Below, piece after piece: positions 12,299-23,404 of a DNA stretch of 64,000 bases. The notes under the pieces were generated by a model that ran no database searches, was not told the DNA's origin, and was given only the letters and a program-made list of their open reading frames with translations. The translations under genes and the position numbers were made by a program. Numbering within the stretch: the stretch's first letter is position 1; every line of letters starts with the position of its first letter. The DNA is from Chamaecyparis obtusa (lineage: Eukaryota > Streptophyta > Pinopsida > Cupressales > Cupressaceae), in NCBI GenBank assembly GCA_027943335.1, contig BSBK01007858.1, positions 745,501 through 809,500 of the forward strand. The letters run 5' to 3'.

Positions 12299-13851
12299 CC
12301 AGAAATCTTGACCCTCAAAGGTTAATCCACTTCTTGTTTAGTTTTAGGATCCTTTAGCGGGCCTGCTCTTGAGCAATCAAGAGGAACAACCCAAGTGGGG
12401 ACAAGCTAATACTGAGCTATTCCCAACCCACTATAAAATCAAGGCTATCAAAGACACAAAACCTTGGTAGATGTAGTACTTGTCTTCACTTGGTGTGAGT
12501 ACTTATGGGATTATGACCATGAGGAAAATTATAAGCAAGAATTCTTAAGGTACTCTTGTGGCCGTGAGGTCCATTACTTGCCGCAAGGTAAGGAGTCCCT
12601 TTGGGGAGAAAGAGGAGTATTATGAACAGAAGCCCTTATTATGAACCATAGATAGAAGCTACCCAATTTTTCGGCTCAACATCTTGGTGCAAGACCGATC
12701 CTAGTGGACTAAGCCAGATCACCCCAAGATTTTTACTCACCATCTGTGTTCCTTTGGTTGTGTCATTGGCACTTCCATGACAAAGCCAATATCTATTATG
12801 GGCAACCACTTTGTGTGAGGCTATGGGACATCAAGTGTGGGCCAAGTTGTTGAGTATTGAGCCTTTGTCTTTCTAGGCTAGTAAGTGCTTGATTTGTCTT
12901 TGTTGTGATCTACTTGTGTAAACATTCTCAAACATCAAACATCACAGTAGTGCTCATAGGATTTTTCACTTTGATATCACAAGTGCTTGTCTTGACAAGG
13001 TTGCCTTTGCCCTTGATTCAAGTGTTTTATGACATGTTTGATCACTTACTATTTGCAAACCTATTTTTTCTCTGCTATTACTGTGTTTGGAGTCAAGAAA
13101 TTGAACCATCAAACTGAGACTTTAGACGAATTGCCTTCAAAATTGAGATTTTTACACTCACTGGTTAAACATCATACGATACTGCACGACTGTCACATGA
13201 CTTGCTTGGATACTATTGCATTGACTACCTGGAAACTATCGCATGACCTTAGTGCAAAATATCATCTGGACATATTGTATCATCCCAATACCCTACGCAC
13301 TATCGCATAGAGTAATCTTGCTATCTGTCATATTTATGTCATTTTCAGTCTTCTTTTGGTTGATCTAGATTTTAGTAGGTCTTCTACCTTGCAGTTGGGA
13401 GCCTTTTTGTACCTTGTATTCCTATGTTTTGATCCCTTGAATTAGTATTCTTTGATTTCACAAATGACCTTGCTTGGAATCGGTAAGTTGAAAGTCATCC
13501 TTGTTGAAAAAGTAAACCTTTAGATTCTTTGGTAACACACTTGGAGAGTCTTAGTAGTCTCTTGTCCAATTCACTTCCATCCAAAATCAATCTCAATTTC
13601 AAATATAATTTGGGTAAATTATCCTCCTAATCCATATGTGTTAGGGTGCTTATCCTTTGATTGGGCACCTTTGTGGCAGTGTTGGTTTACACCTTTTGCA
13701 ATTTTCTATCTTGCCATCTCTTTTTTTTTGGACAATTGAATGCTTTTACTATCCTAGTTTGGTATCGACATTTCGTAGGGTCATCTTATCACCAAGGGTC
13801 TTTTCTTTCATGTCGGTTATGACAAGGTATCAAGTCAATCAAGGAAAATGA

Positions 13852-16454
13852 CCTCAAGTAGTCTTCAACCAGTTACCCTTAGTCCAGACTCGTCAAAAGC
13901 GTAAGGGAAAAGAGCCCATCTTTGATCAATCCCCTAGGAGTACCCCAGAAGCTTGGTTTGACCCAAAGAGCAATACTAGTGAGTTGAGCACATCCTTAGC
14001 ACCTTCTCAATCAGACATGGACACGAGTTACACCATGACTAGAAAGGAGAGAGAAGCAATGGATCAAAATCTTGATGACATATTTCAGAGACATAGAGAT
14101 AACATGCTATTTGGTGATTCCTCTCATGAAAATCTACTAGAATCACCCCCTATCAATACCAGATATTTGGATGCCCATCAAAGAACTGAAAGGTATCACA
14201 GAAGAGCTCACCAAGATGAATGGTCATAACACGAAGACCCAGACAATGAACCTTGTGATGCTCATGTGAACGCAGTGTTTAGTAATGACTTGTTCAAATG
14301 TTCGAGACCAAATTCACCACTCCAAACAACCTCAAGGTATACAAGTGAAAGGCTCAAAAGAATTGAACATGAAAAGAAAGCCTTTTTAGATGAACAAGCT
14401 GCAAAAGAAGAGAGGTTTAGACTCCTAGAGGTGGAGAGACAAGCCTTGTTAGAATTTGAAAGGAAAGCCTCTCAGGAAGAACAAGATAGGCTTTTAGCCC
14501 AACAACTCAATGCCTAATTCAACAACAGGGGAAATAACTCTCCACCATCTACTCCTTCAGGAACTCCACAAAGTAGAAGGCGTTCAAGAACCCCTTCAAG
14601 ATCTCCTAGTCCTAGAGGAAGAAGGACTTCACAACATGCTCACTATAGGAGACAAACACCTCCTAGGAACTCAAGAAAACCCTCCCAATGAGCTCATCAT
14701 GGCTCCCAACATGGAGGTAGTAGCTCAAGTTTTGATGCTCAAGACTTCATGAGGGTGCAACAAGAAGCACTTTTCCAACAATATGTGGAGAGATATCTAG
14801 AGAAAAACAAGGATAAGTTCCTAGAGAGCTTAATCAACAAGGGTGCCAGAGTCCCTTACAACTTTGATGTGGATAGAAATATCAAGAAACAAGGTCCATC
14901 CCAAGAGAAGGAGATCAAGCAACTTAAGCGTATGATGGAAAAGGTGTTGGCACCTAAGAGTTCCTTTTCACTTGACTCAATCTGTCCCAATCCCTTTGAC
15001 AAGAGTGTGATCATGAAAGATTTTCCTAGGAAGGTGGAAATCCCCCAATATGAAAAGTATGATGGTAATGGGGATCCACATGACCATGTGTGCCAATTCT
15101 ACATTATGAGCTTTGAGTTCTACCAAGATGATTCCTATCTCATGAGGTTGTTCCCAAGGAGTCTCAAAGGTCAGGTCAAGCAATGGAGTGGTTTACCAAC
15201 ATAGCTCCCCCCATCAAGACTTTCAAAGAACTTGTTCATAGATTCATCCAACACTTCGCCTATAATCTTTCGAGATCTATCACTATGTTGGACCTATGTA
15301 ACTTGAAACAAAATCAAGGGGAGACCTTTGTTGCTTTCTTGCAAAGATGGATACGTCAATGTTCTCGATACTCCAAGACCATTCCTGAAAAGGAGAAGAT
15401 TGAAATTCTTATTAGCAACTTGATTCCTTAAAGGTAGTATGAAGTAAGGAAAATGGTCTTTGACTCCTTTGACACCATGGTTGAAACCGCATGCAGAATT
15501 GAGGATGTTTTGAAAGAGCAAGGAATTTTGACCAACAAAAAAAACTACAATAATGGTCAAAATAACAACAACGCTAATAAGGACAAAGGAAAAAACTTGC
15601 ATTGGAATAAGAACAAGCAAGTGGTTAACGATGGAGTGGTGGACTCTTCTCAACCTAAGGATCAAGGTGTTCTCCACTTATCTAGTGTTGTTCAAGCAAT
15701 GAAGCTCAATGTATCCAACCAACAAGAACATAAGCCAAGGTACCAAGAAAAGCCTAAGAAAGAGAGGTGTCAATTTTCAAAGCTTGGTGATTCCTATGAG
15801 GATGTCTTCAAAATGCTCATTGCCAATAATCTTGCACATCCTCAAGATCCCGCAAAACACCATATTCCTAATGTTAAACCACATTGGTGGGATGAGAAAG
15901 CTTTCTGCAAATTCCACAATGGTATTGGACACGATATCAAACACTGTTGGAAACTAAAGCATATCATCCAAGATCTCATTGAGAGTGGAAAACTTAAGGT
16001 GGATGGTTTGAACACTAATGTTGATCACAAGGCTTTCAAAGAACCTTTGCCTAAATATGAGAAGGGGGAAACCTCTAAACCAAAGAGTGGCAAGGCCGAA
16101 ATCAACTACACCTACACAACTATGAAAAATGTGGTCAACATGCTTGAAGTTGTGGAGGAAAATGTCAACATGATGAGGGACAAGGATCCTTATGGTTATG
16201 ATGTGGGCTCTCCTCCTATATTTGATGAAGAACCTGTGGTGGTGCTAAGGGGTCCTCACTCTAAAAGGTCATCCCAAGCTCTTAATGTTGTCATGAGAAG
16301 TCAAGGTCAAGGTCATGTGGTCATTAGAGGTCCCAATTCCAATCAGTCCAATAAACCAAAGAAAGTGACATCTAAGAATGTCACCACAAAATCAGCAGTT
16401 AATCCTGACATGAGTTATAACCTTGTTGAGCAGTTGCAGAGAACCTTGGCTTAG
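13852..16454 (+). pseudogene. Element 2 gag
   Basis: Gag is the nucleocapsid-forming polyprotein. The start is uncertain because the frame is open only after a TGA at 13849. In order: a charged N-terminus, a coiled coil rich in Glu and Arg (about 14330-14510), an SR-type segment (RRRSRTPSRSPSPRGRR, about 14580-14640), a retrotransposon-gag core (FPRKVEIPQYEKYDGNGDP at about 15025), and a zinc-knuckle variant C-x2-H-x4-H-x4-C at 15906-15947. Stops occur at 14227, 14515, 14694 and 15429. A tandem GGTCA duplication at 15169-15178 shifts the frame; Element 6 has a single copy (RGQALEWF). It ends at a TAG also present in Element 6. Confidence 0.85.
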
Positions 16455-17110
16455 ATCTTGATCTTTGAGCTCCTAGAATTGTCCCCAAGACATAAGCGTG
16501 TCCTTGAGGATGCCTTGCACACAACAAACATTCCTACCAACATAGATGTCGATCAATTCAAAAACATGGTCAATCATCTTGCTAGCCCACATTACCTCAC
16601 TTTTTTAGAAGATGATGAAAAAGCTTTGAGCCACCCAAAAAATCATGCCCTCCATATTGAAGTCATGATCCATAAAACCTGTGTCAGGTGTGTGTTGATT
16701 GATGAGGGTGATGGGCTCAATATTTTTTCCCTAAGTCTTCTAAAAACATTGGGTTACTCAGAAGAAGTCATTGATGCCCGAAAGAAGATCAGAATAAAAT
16801 CCTATGATGAGGTAGAAAGGAGTTCTAAGGGGTTGGATGTTCTTCCTATTAGGATTGGCCCCGTTGAGAAGGACATTTTGTTTCAAATTATTGATGCTGG
16901 TCCTCTAGCATACAATATCTTACTTGGTAGACCGTGAATCCATGACATGGAAGTAGTGCCATCCACCTACCATCAATGTGTTAAGTTCCCCTACAATGGA
17001 GTAGAAATTTGTATACTTGGGGATAGCACATTATCTTTCAACTCCATTTCAGCAGGGACTCATGTTCCCCTCAATAGAGAAGTAGAGGATTTCAATGCAA
17101 CTCTAGCATA
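16455..17110 (+). pseudogene. Element 2 aspartic protease region
   Basis: The frame continues from gag: FELLELSPRHKRVLEDAL, then the active-site block VLIDEGDGLNIF with its catalytic Asp kept, a middle block YDEVERSSKGLDVLPIRIG, and the C-terminal block YNILLGRP. A TGA at 16935 replaces the Trp of GRPWIHDM (intact in Element 6 as GHPWIHDM). The enzyme would cleave Gag-Pol; the stops preclude a full product. Confidence 0.85.
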
Positions 17111-18602
17111 GTGCAAAGATAAGTTCAAATCAATGGACCTTGGTATGGAGGGGTATCAACTTGACTCCTTTACAAAACTTCCAGTCTCACCTAGGTCTTA
17201 TGGAAAGCCTTCACAAGAAATGAGACCTTCCTCTTCTGCCATGACCTTATTTGGCGCATTTTTTGAATCCTCGGTACCTATCCAATATGAAAAAGAAGAG
17301 GTAGCCGTTAAAGAATGGATCTATAGAGAAGATAAATACATGCATAATGAGAACTTCTCTCCCTCTCCTAAGGCTTATGGATGAGGGTACACTTTTGTCA
17401 AAAATATGGGCTATCCAGGACATGGTCCTCTTAATCACAGATTAGATGCTAGAGCCGAACCTCTCAATCATGCTCTTTTTGGACACAAGTCTAAGAAGAA
17501 GGCTGGCCTAGGATTTTAAAGTCATGACAAGAAAACTGCTCCTATCCCTAATGAGTTGGATAGTGAAGATAAGCCAAAATACATGCCAAATTTGACAAAT
17601 GAACAAGACATGTGTGAAGATTGGGTCCCTTCCACTAATCTCCTTTGGGGAGATTCAGTTAACCTAGTTGCCCATGCGACAGTTTCAAGCTTAGAACAAG
17701 AAGAATCCGCTGTTGAAGATCTTTTCCAAGAACATCAGCACACAAAAGGTGTTCGAGAAGGTGTTACCCTTGGTGACATTAGAGCCTCCACATCCAGACA
17801 TCCTAAACATGCATGGTGTAAACATCCTAGTCAGGATTCAGCTACAGATTCACATGAGTATGAATGGGAGTCTCTATCTGATTCTTCCATAGTTGACATG
17901 GATGTTGATGTCATACATACTTATAGTTCTCAACCTAAGGTAGCTAATGAGTCATGTGTAGGATTAGAGGATTCAATCCCACAGGTTGCTTTAGTGGATG
18001 ATTCTTCACTTGGTAGGATGAATCCTGATTTGGGTAACTTAGAAGGATACTCGACAGACTCTGAATCTTCGGTCACCAGAGATAATACCATTTGTATCCA
18101 TAATCTTGAACCGGTCATCAACTTACCCCTTGCTAATCCTCACCTCATTGATTGGTCCCAATGTTACCAAGAGCCTGAGCTCTTGACTTTCCAGAATGAC
18201 TATGAGATAACTTGTTACCTGAATGCAATTGAACCCATAGCCTCTTCCACCAGTGAATTAGCTACATGCATGATAGAGCCAGACATTAAGTACCTTAGTT
18301 GATAAATAAAAAGAAAAGAAAAAAAGAATAAGAGTTTTGATGGCGAAAACCACTGTGTGGCGGTGTCAAAACCTAAAAAAGTAAAAATAAATGACGTATC
18401 CAAGGGTGAAAACCTCTCCGAGGTGCCTAAGGATGAGGTACTTGATTATCTCCCAAGTTACTTTCAAGATAGATCTTCAGTGCTTGTTGAGACAACATAA
18501 TCAATCAACTTAGGTACAGATGAGGCTCCATAAATAGTACATTTGGCTCAGTCCTTATCAACACAAGAAAGGGAAGCATACACCAAGTTCTTATAGAGGA
18601 AG
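17111..18602 (+). pseudogene. Element 2 acidic linker between protease and reverse transcriptase
   Basis: The same frame runs on with stops at 17382, 17518, 18300 and others. It includes a G-patch-like segment (KNMGYPGHGPLNHR ... KKAGLGF, 17395-17517) and a long acidic Ser/Asp/Glu-rich region. The latter is well matched by Element 6 (for example QNDYEITCYLNAIEP in both). No enzymatic domain is visible. The longest open piece is 248 codons (17556-18302). Its role is unknown. Confidence 0.7.
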
Positions 18603-19330
18603 AAGATTAATTTTTCTTGGACTTACTCATATATGCCAGGGTTGGACACTAATCTTATTATGCATCACTTGTCCATAGCTCTAGGTGTTAAACTAGTCAA
18701 ACAAAAATTGAGAAAAATGCATCCACATATAGCTCTTCTAGTCAAAGTAGAATTAGAAAAACTAAGTGCAAGATTCATAAGAGCTATTGGCTATGCTAAA
18801 TGGATATCAAACATTGTACTAGTTTCTAAACATGACAAGTCCATTCACATTTTCACAGACTTTAGAGATCTCAATAGAGCTTTCCCAAAGGATGATTTTC
18901 CACTCCCAAACATAGACATGATAGTGGACATGACCGCGGGTTATGAGATCTATTCATTGATGCATGGTTTTTCTAATATAATCAGATCAAGGTAGCTCCT
19001 GAGGACCAAGAAAATACTGCATTTACTTGTGCATGGGGTACCTATTGTTGGAACGTTATGCCTTTTGGATTGAAAAATGTAGGAGCTACCTATCAACGAG
19101 CTATGACAACTATCTTTCATGACATGATGCATAAGAACATGGAAGATTATGTGGATGAAACCTTGGCTAAATCTAAGAAAAGGAACACACACTTAGGTGA
19201 TTTAAAAGTCATTCTAGATCGCATGGAGCAGTTTCAATTAAGGTTAAATCCAAAAAAGTGTGCATTTTGTGTCACCTCTAGAAAACTTCTAGGTTTCATT
19301 ATTTCAGCAAAAGGAATAGAGGTAGACCCT
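18603..19330 (+). pseudogene. Element 2 reverse transcriptase
   Basis: RT blocks are LDTNLIMHHLSI, FTDFRDLNRAFPKDDFPLPN, then the catalytic block, MPFGLKNVGATYQRAM, and EDYVDETLAKSK. Two of the three catalytic aspartates are lost. The MDG of the first block is MHG (CAT at 18963), and YVDD has become YVDE (19148-19159). Element 6 keeps MDG and YVDD. A frame break lies between MHGFSN and the following APEDQENTAFTC block (about 18975). This copy cannot have polymerase activity. Confidence 0.9.
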
Positions 19331-19840
19331 GAATAAGTCCAAGCAATCATGGATATGCCACCTCCTAAAAACATTAGTCAAATGAGGAGTCTTCAAGGAC
19401 GTCTTCAATCCATAAGGAGGTTCATTTCATATCTGGTAGATAGAGCTCAACCTATCAATAAGAAATTACATAAGGGAGTTAAATGTGTCTGGAATGAGGA
19501 TTGTCAAAAGAGTATGGACCAAATCAAGAAATACTTGGCAAATCCTCCTATTTTAATGCCTCCTATCCTAGGAAAACCACTTATACTATATGTTTCCACA
19601 ACAGAATCTTCCTTGGGGGCATTACTAGCTCAACTTGATGAACATGGAAAAGAAAGAGCCATATATTACATCATCCGTACACTTGTTTCATATGAGGTTA
19701 ATTACACCAGTATTGAGAAAGCTTGCCTTGCAGTGGTGTTTGCTTCCCAAAAGTTGTGACATTACATGCTTATGCACACAATAAACCTCATAGCAAAGAT
19801 TGATCCTCTCAAATATTTACTTGGCAAGGTTACTCTCACA
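19331..19840 (+). pseudogene. Element 2 RNase H (retroelement type)
   Basis: Directly after RT: SLQGRLQSIRRFISYLVDRA (connection), PLILYVSTTESSLGALLAQ, INYTSIEKACLAVVFA-like block and DPLKYLLGK. This is the RT-attached RNase H of Ty3/gypsy elements, which removes RNA from the hybrid. Stops at 19334 and 19757 interrupt it. Confidence 0.8.
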
Positions 19841-20578
19841 GGTAGATTTGCTAAGTGGATGATGATCTTGTCAGAATTTGACATAGAGTATGTTGAGCGT
19901 AAAGCTATAAAAGGACAAGCCATAGAAGATCAATTGGTCGATTTCCCAATTCAAGATAGCATGCCTATTCAAGTTGACTTTCCAGATGAGCACCTCATGT
20001 ACATGACTGAGAGAACATGGAAGATGTTCTTTGATGACTCTTTCATGCAAAATGGTTCAGGAGCTAGAATGTTATTTGTTTCTCCTCATGGGCACACAAT
20101 TCCTAAGTCCTATAAGCTATTATTCCCATGTACAAACAACATTGCTGAGTATGAAGCTTTGACAAATGGGCTGAAGATGGCCATAGAATGGAGAATCATA
20201 GAGTTGCACATCTATAGGGATTTGCAATTGATAATCAACCAAGTTAATGAAGAATACCAAACAAAAGATGAAAAAATGGTACCTTACAAAAAAATGGTTG
20301 ATTCCTTGAGACGATACTTCACATTCATCACATTTTAGCAAATCCCTAGAGTAGAAAACAAAGTAGCTGATGCTATGGCTACACTTGCTTCACTCATCCA
20401 GTTAGAGCAGCATGAGTCTAGATTTGAATTCCTGGTGGAAGAGCTACATTACCCTATCTATGACTCCCAAGAAAGCCATGTTATATGTACCCTTGTTGGT
20501 CATGAGTCATCCTGCTATGGTGCCATTTACTCATACCTTCATGATGGCATTATCCTTGATACCTTTAACCACTATGAA
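19841..20578 (+). pseudogene. Element 2 second (archaeal-like) RNase H
   Basis: A second RNase H fold follows: WKMFFDDSFMQNGSGAR, then PCTNNIAEYEALTNGLKM, then YRDLQLIINQVNEEYQTKD, then IPRVENKVADAMATLAS. These are the D, E, D and C-terminal D blocks of the RNase H domain that Tat-lineage elements carry in addition to the usual one. Catalytic acidic residues are visible. A stop at 20336 splits the last block. The matching Element 6 segment (58190-58560) is open. Confidence 0.8.
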
Positions 20579-21769
20579 TGAAGAAACCTTACCCGAAATG
20601 CCTCTCACCATACCCTTATCTCCAGTGATTTGTATAGGAGGGGTCTAGATGGGACACTTCTTAGATGATTAGAAAAGAAAGAATCCAATCAAGTGTTAGT
20701 TGACATTCATGAGGGCATATGTGGGGGACATTCCAATGGTCTTTCCATGGCCTGAAGGTTGCTTAGGGTGGGGTACTATTGGCCTATAATGCAGATGGAT
20801 GTAGTAGCTTTTGCAAAATCATGTGAAAAGTGTCAAAAATATGGTAACCTGGTACATGCTCTAGGTAGGGAGCTCATTCTGTCTATATCTCATTGGCCAT
20901 TTCAGCACTGGGCCTTTGATCTTGTTAGGTAGATTCATCCCAACTCATCAGGTGGACACAAATTTATCATCACTGCTACTGACTACTTTACTAAATAGGT
21001 AGAAGCTGTCCCACTTTCTATTGCCTCGGGCAAGACAGTTTCTCTATTCATTTTGAACCATATCATTTATCGATATGGAGTACCTTTTGAGATCATCACT
21101 GACAATGGAGGTCAGTTCAAAAATAAGGACCTTAAACAACTCTACAAGAAATTCAAGATAAAACAACATTGGTCCTCCATTTACTTCCCACAAGGAAATG
21201 GTCAAGCAGAGGCATCAAATAAAACCATTCTTAAAATCCTCCATAGAACAGTTCATAAGAATGGTCGAGATTGGCATCTACAGATAAATATAGCCTTATG
21301 GGCTTATAGAACGAGTATTTGTACTCCTACTGGGGCTACTCCTTTTGCTCTTACTTATGGTGCTGAAGCAATGTTACCTTTAGAGGTTGAGATTCCTTCA
21401 CCTAGAGTTTCCCTCAAAGGTCTAGTTACAGATGAAGACTATTGTGCCATGAGACTCCAAGAGTTAGAACTTCTAGATGAGAAGTGTCAAGACTCATTTG
21501 GCCATATGAGGGTTTACCAAAAGTGTATGTCTAAAGCTTTCAACAAAAAGGTTCTCCCTAGAGAATTCCAAGTGGGAGATCTTGTCCTACGTGAAAATCC
21601 CAAGAACCAATAGCATAGAGATCAAAAGGATAAATTTGAACCTAATTGGCTTGGACCTTACATCATTATTGCATCTTTTGGGACAGGTGCTTACTTATTA
21701 TCTACTGCTGAGGGAGAGCAACTCCCTAATCCTATCAATGTCTTGCACCTAAAGAAGTTCTATCCATGA
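20579..21769 (+). pseudogene. Element 2 integrase
   Basis: The N-terminal zinc block shows HEGICGGH and CEKCQKYG with GYYWPIM between. The catalytic core shows WAFDLV, IITDNGGQFKNKDL and QGNGQAEASNK (the D, D and E residues). The C-terminal part has FQVGDLVLRENPKNQ and a GPY-type block, and ends HLKKFYP with TGA at 21767-21769. No chromodomain follows, as usual for Tat. Stops occur at about 20668, 20749, 20929, 20995 and 21611. Integrase would insert the cDNA; this copy is dead. Confidence 0.85.
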
Positions 21770-21896
21770 TGCCTATTCTATCTGGAGGCATCCCTTGTAC
21801 ATATTTATTGATCCTGAAAAAATTTCAAAAAAATTCATATATGATGCTGAAAAAATCCTAAAAAGCATATAAAGTCTGGAAAAAAAGAGCATCCTA

Positions 21897-22080
21897 GTGA
21901 AAACCTAGTAATAGGCGCTTTGATGTCTCACCAAAAAATAAAAAAATTGCAAACAAAAATTCAAAAAAATAGAAAAAGTGCCTTGGTGAAAACCTAGAAA
22001 TAGGCACCTTGGTAGCAAAAAAATAAAAAAATAAAAAAAATAAAAAAATCTCCAAGTGGTGAAAACCTAGAAACAAGCAC
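21897..22080 (+). repeat. Three GGTGAAAACC hairpin units
   Basis: Units at 21897-21919, 21985-22008 and 22058-22080. The best, at 21985, reads GGTG-AAAA-CCTA-GAAA-TAGG-CACC. CCTA/TAGG can pair around a GAAA loop, and GGTG/CACC outside it. A-rich spacers separate the units. Element 6 keeps units at 62777-62800 and 62851-62873. Confidence 0.6.
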
Positions 22081-22256
22081 TACTTGAGGCCTTGTCACCC
22101 TTGTTTCATAGCACTCATCCTCGACACTTATCCTTTCTCCATCATGCCTTGTCTTTGTCACTTTGGTTTGGAATTAGTCTTTGTCTTTGTCTAGGGGGCA
22201 TAACTGTGTTAGCTTTGGTCTCTTGGATGCGTTAGTCTTTAGGACACCTTGCACAC

Positions 22257-22327
22257 GGTGTTTTTTTCAACACCACCCCAACTGTGTTTTTCAACACTAC
22301 CCTAGCGTCAAGTGTTTCTCAACACTT
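22257..22327 (+). other. Cluster of three stem-loops in the 3' untranslated region
   Basis: GGTGTT/AACACC (22257-22274), GTGTT/AACAC (22284-22297) and AAGTGTT/AACACTT (22310-22327), all with short T-rich loops. The same trio is at 63053-63120 in Element 6. Confidence 0.6.
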
Positions 22328-23404
22328 ATCAGATATCCCGCCCATAGTCTAGAATGATACAATATTTTCCACTGGCAGATGCGATACTCAAAGTTTGACT
22401 CTATAACCTACACACACACACTTAAACACTTGACTTGTTGAGACTTGTTTGACTTTATTTCTTTGTGTGTTGTCTATGATGATTTATTTGATGAGTGTTC
22501 TCTCCCTAATAGTTTTTGATGATGCATGACTAGAAGACTGGGGGCATGAGGACATGTTTTATTTCTTTTTTTGCTTGTGGGTATATTTTATTGATCTTAA
22601 CTGTCATGAGCATTTATGCTTGTTCCACTTGACACTAGGATCTACAATGTATTATCCTTGACTATTTTTTGCAAGTGCATGGTTATAGTCATCTTGACTT
22701 TCTTGTGTCTTGATGCGAGCATAATCTTGCTATACCAAACTTAGGGAACCTCACTACACTAGTCATCTTGACCTACATGTCTTTGATGCTTAGGTGGGAT
22801 TCCCACATATATATCTGATACAGATCATATTCATATACCCATAGTTATACTAGTGTGTATTGTATGATCTTGCGAAACTACCAATAAAGCTCGATGATGA
22901 TTATTAGAGACTAATGGTTTTGTAACCTTGCAAGTAAACCACTTTTCATAGTAGCTTGCATTCTTAAGGTCATGTTAGTTTAGTTTTTCATCTTGCATAT
23001 GGAGAGAGCTCTCCTTTCATCTTTCATGGATTTTTTGGTCAACTGAGCTTACCTTTTGCTTCTTCTCGATCATGTCTTTCACTCCTTGTCTTTCACATCA
23101 CATCCTTTTCCTATCATCACAAGGGGTTAATCTTATCATCATATCTATATCATCAAGAGATCATTTTCAAAAACATGAGTCTATTCCATAACATGAGAAC
23201 TAAACATACATCTATGAGAGAGACTATACACAAGCATATATAAGCATTTGAACAATATAACAAGATAATAATACTGAAACATCCATCACAAGTGAGACAA
23301 ATACATAAGATACATCATAAATCTAGTAATCTCATATATAAATCATGATATAAAGTACAATATGAGATCCCAAAATTTGGATCAAAGTCTCAAGATACAA
23401 CTAT

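Larger units (their letters stand above)
11477..13851 (+). other. Element 2 long untranslated leader
   Basis: About 2.4 kb between primer site and gag lacks a conserved reading frame but is collinear with the Element 6 leader (50176-52450). It holds two copies of a hairpin-bearing segment (12150-12310) and two clusters of GTATCGTGCGATAC-like words (11563-11775, 13160-13312). Conserved sequence without a frame suggests RNA or DNA signals rather than protein. Confidence 0.6.
21770..23400 (+). other. Element 2 3' untranslated region
   Basis: No frame is conserved. The region starts with A-rich blocks, three GGTGAAAACC hairpin units (21897-22080) and three GTGTT...AACAC hairpins (22257-22327). 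One GATGCGATAC word is at 22378. The first 820 bp are collinear with Element 6 (59947-60010 and 62673-63386). It contains the empty site (around 21833-21846) of the 5S-unit insertion seen in Element 6. Confidence 0.6.

Noticed and set aside
16452..16454. Programmed readthrough of the gag TAG as an established mechanism
   Set aside because: The downstream codons do not match known strong readthrough contexts, and the copies carry many other stops. Kept only as a question in the findings.
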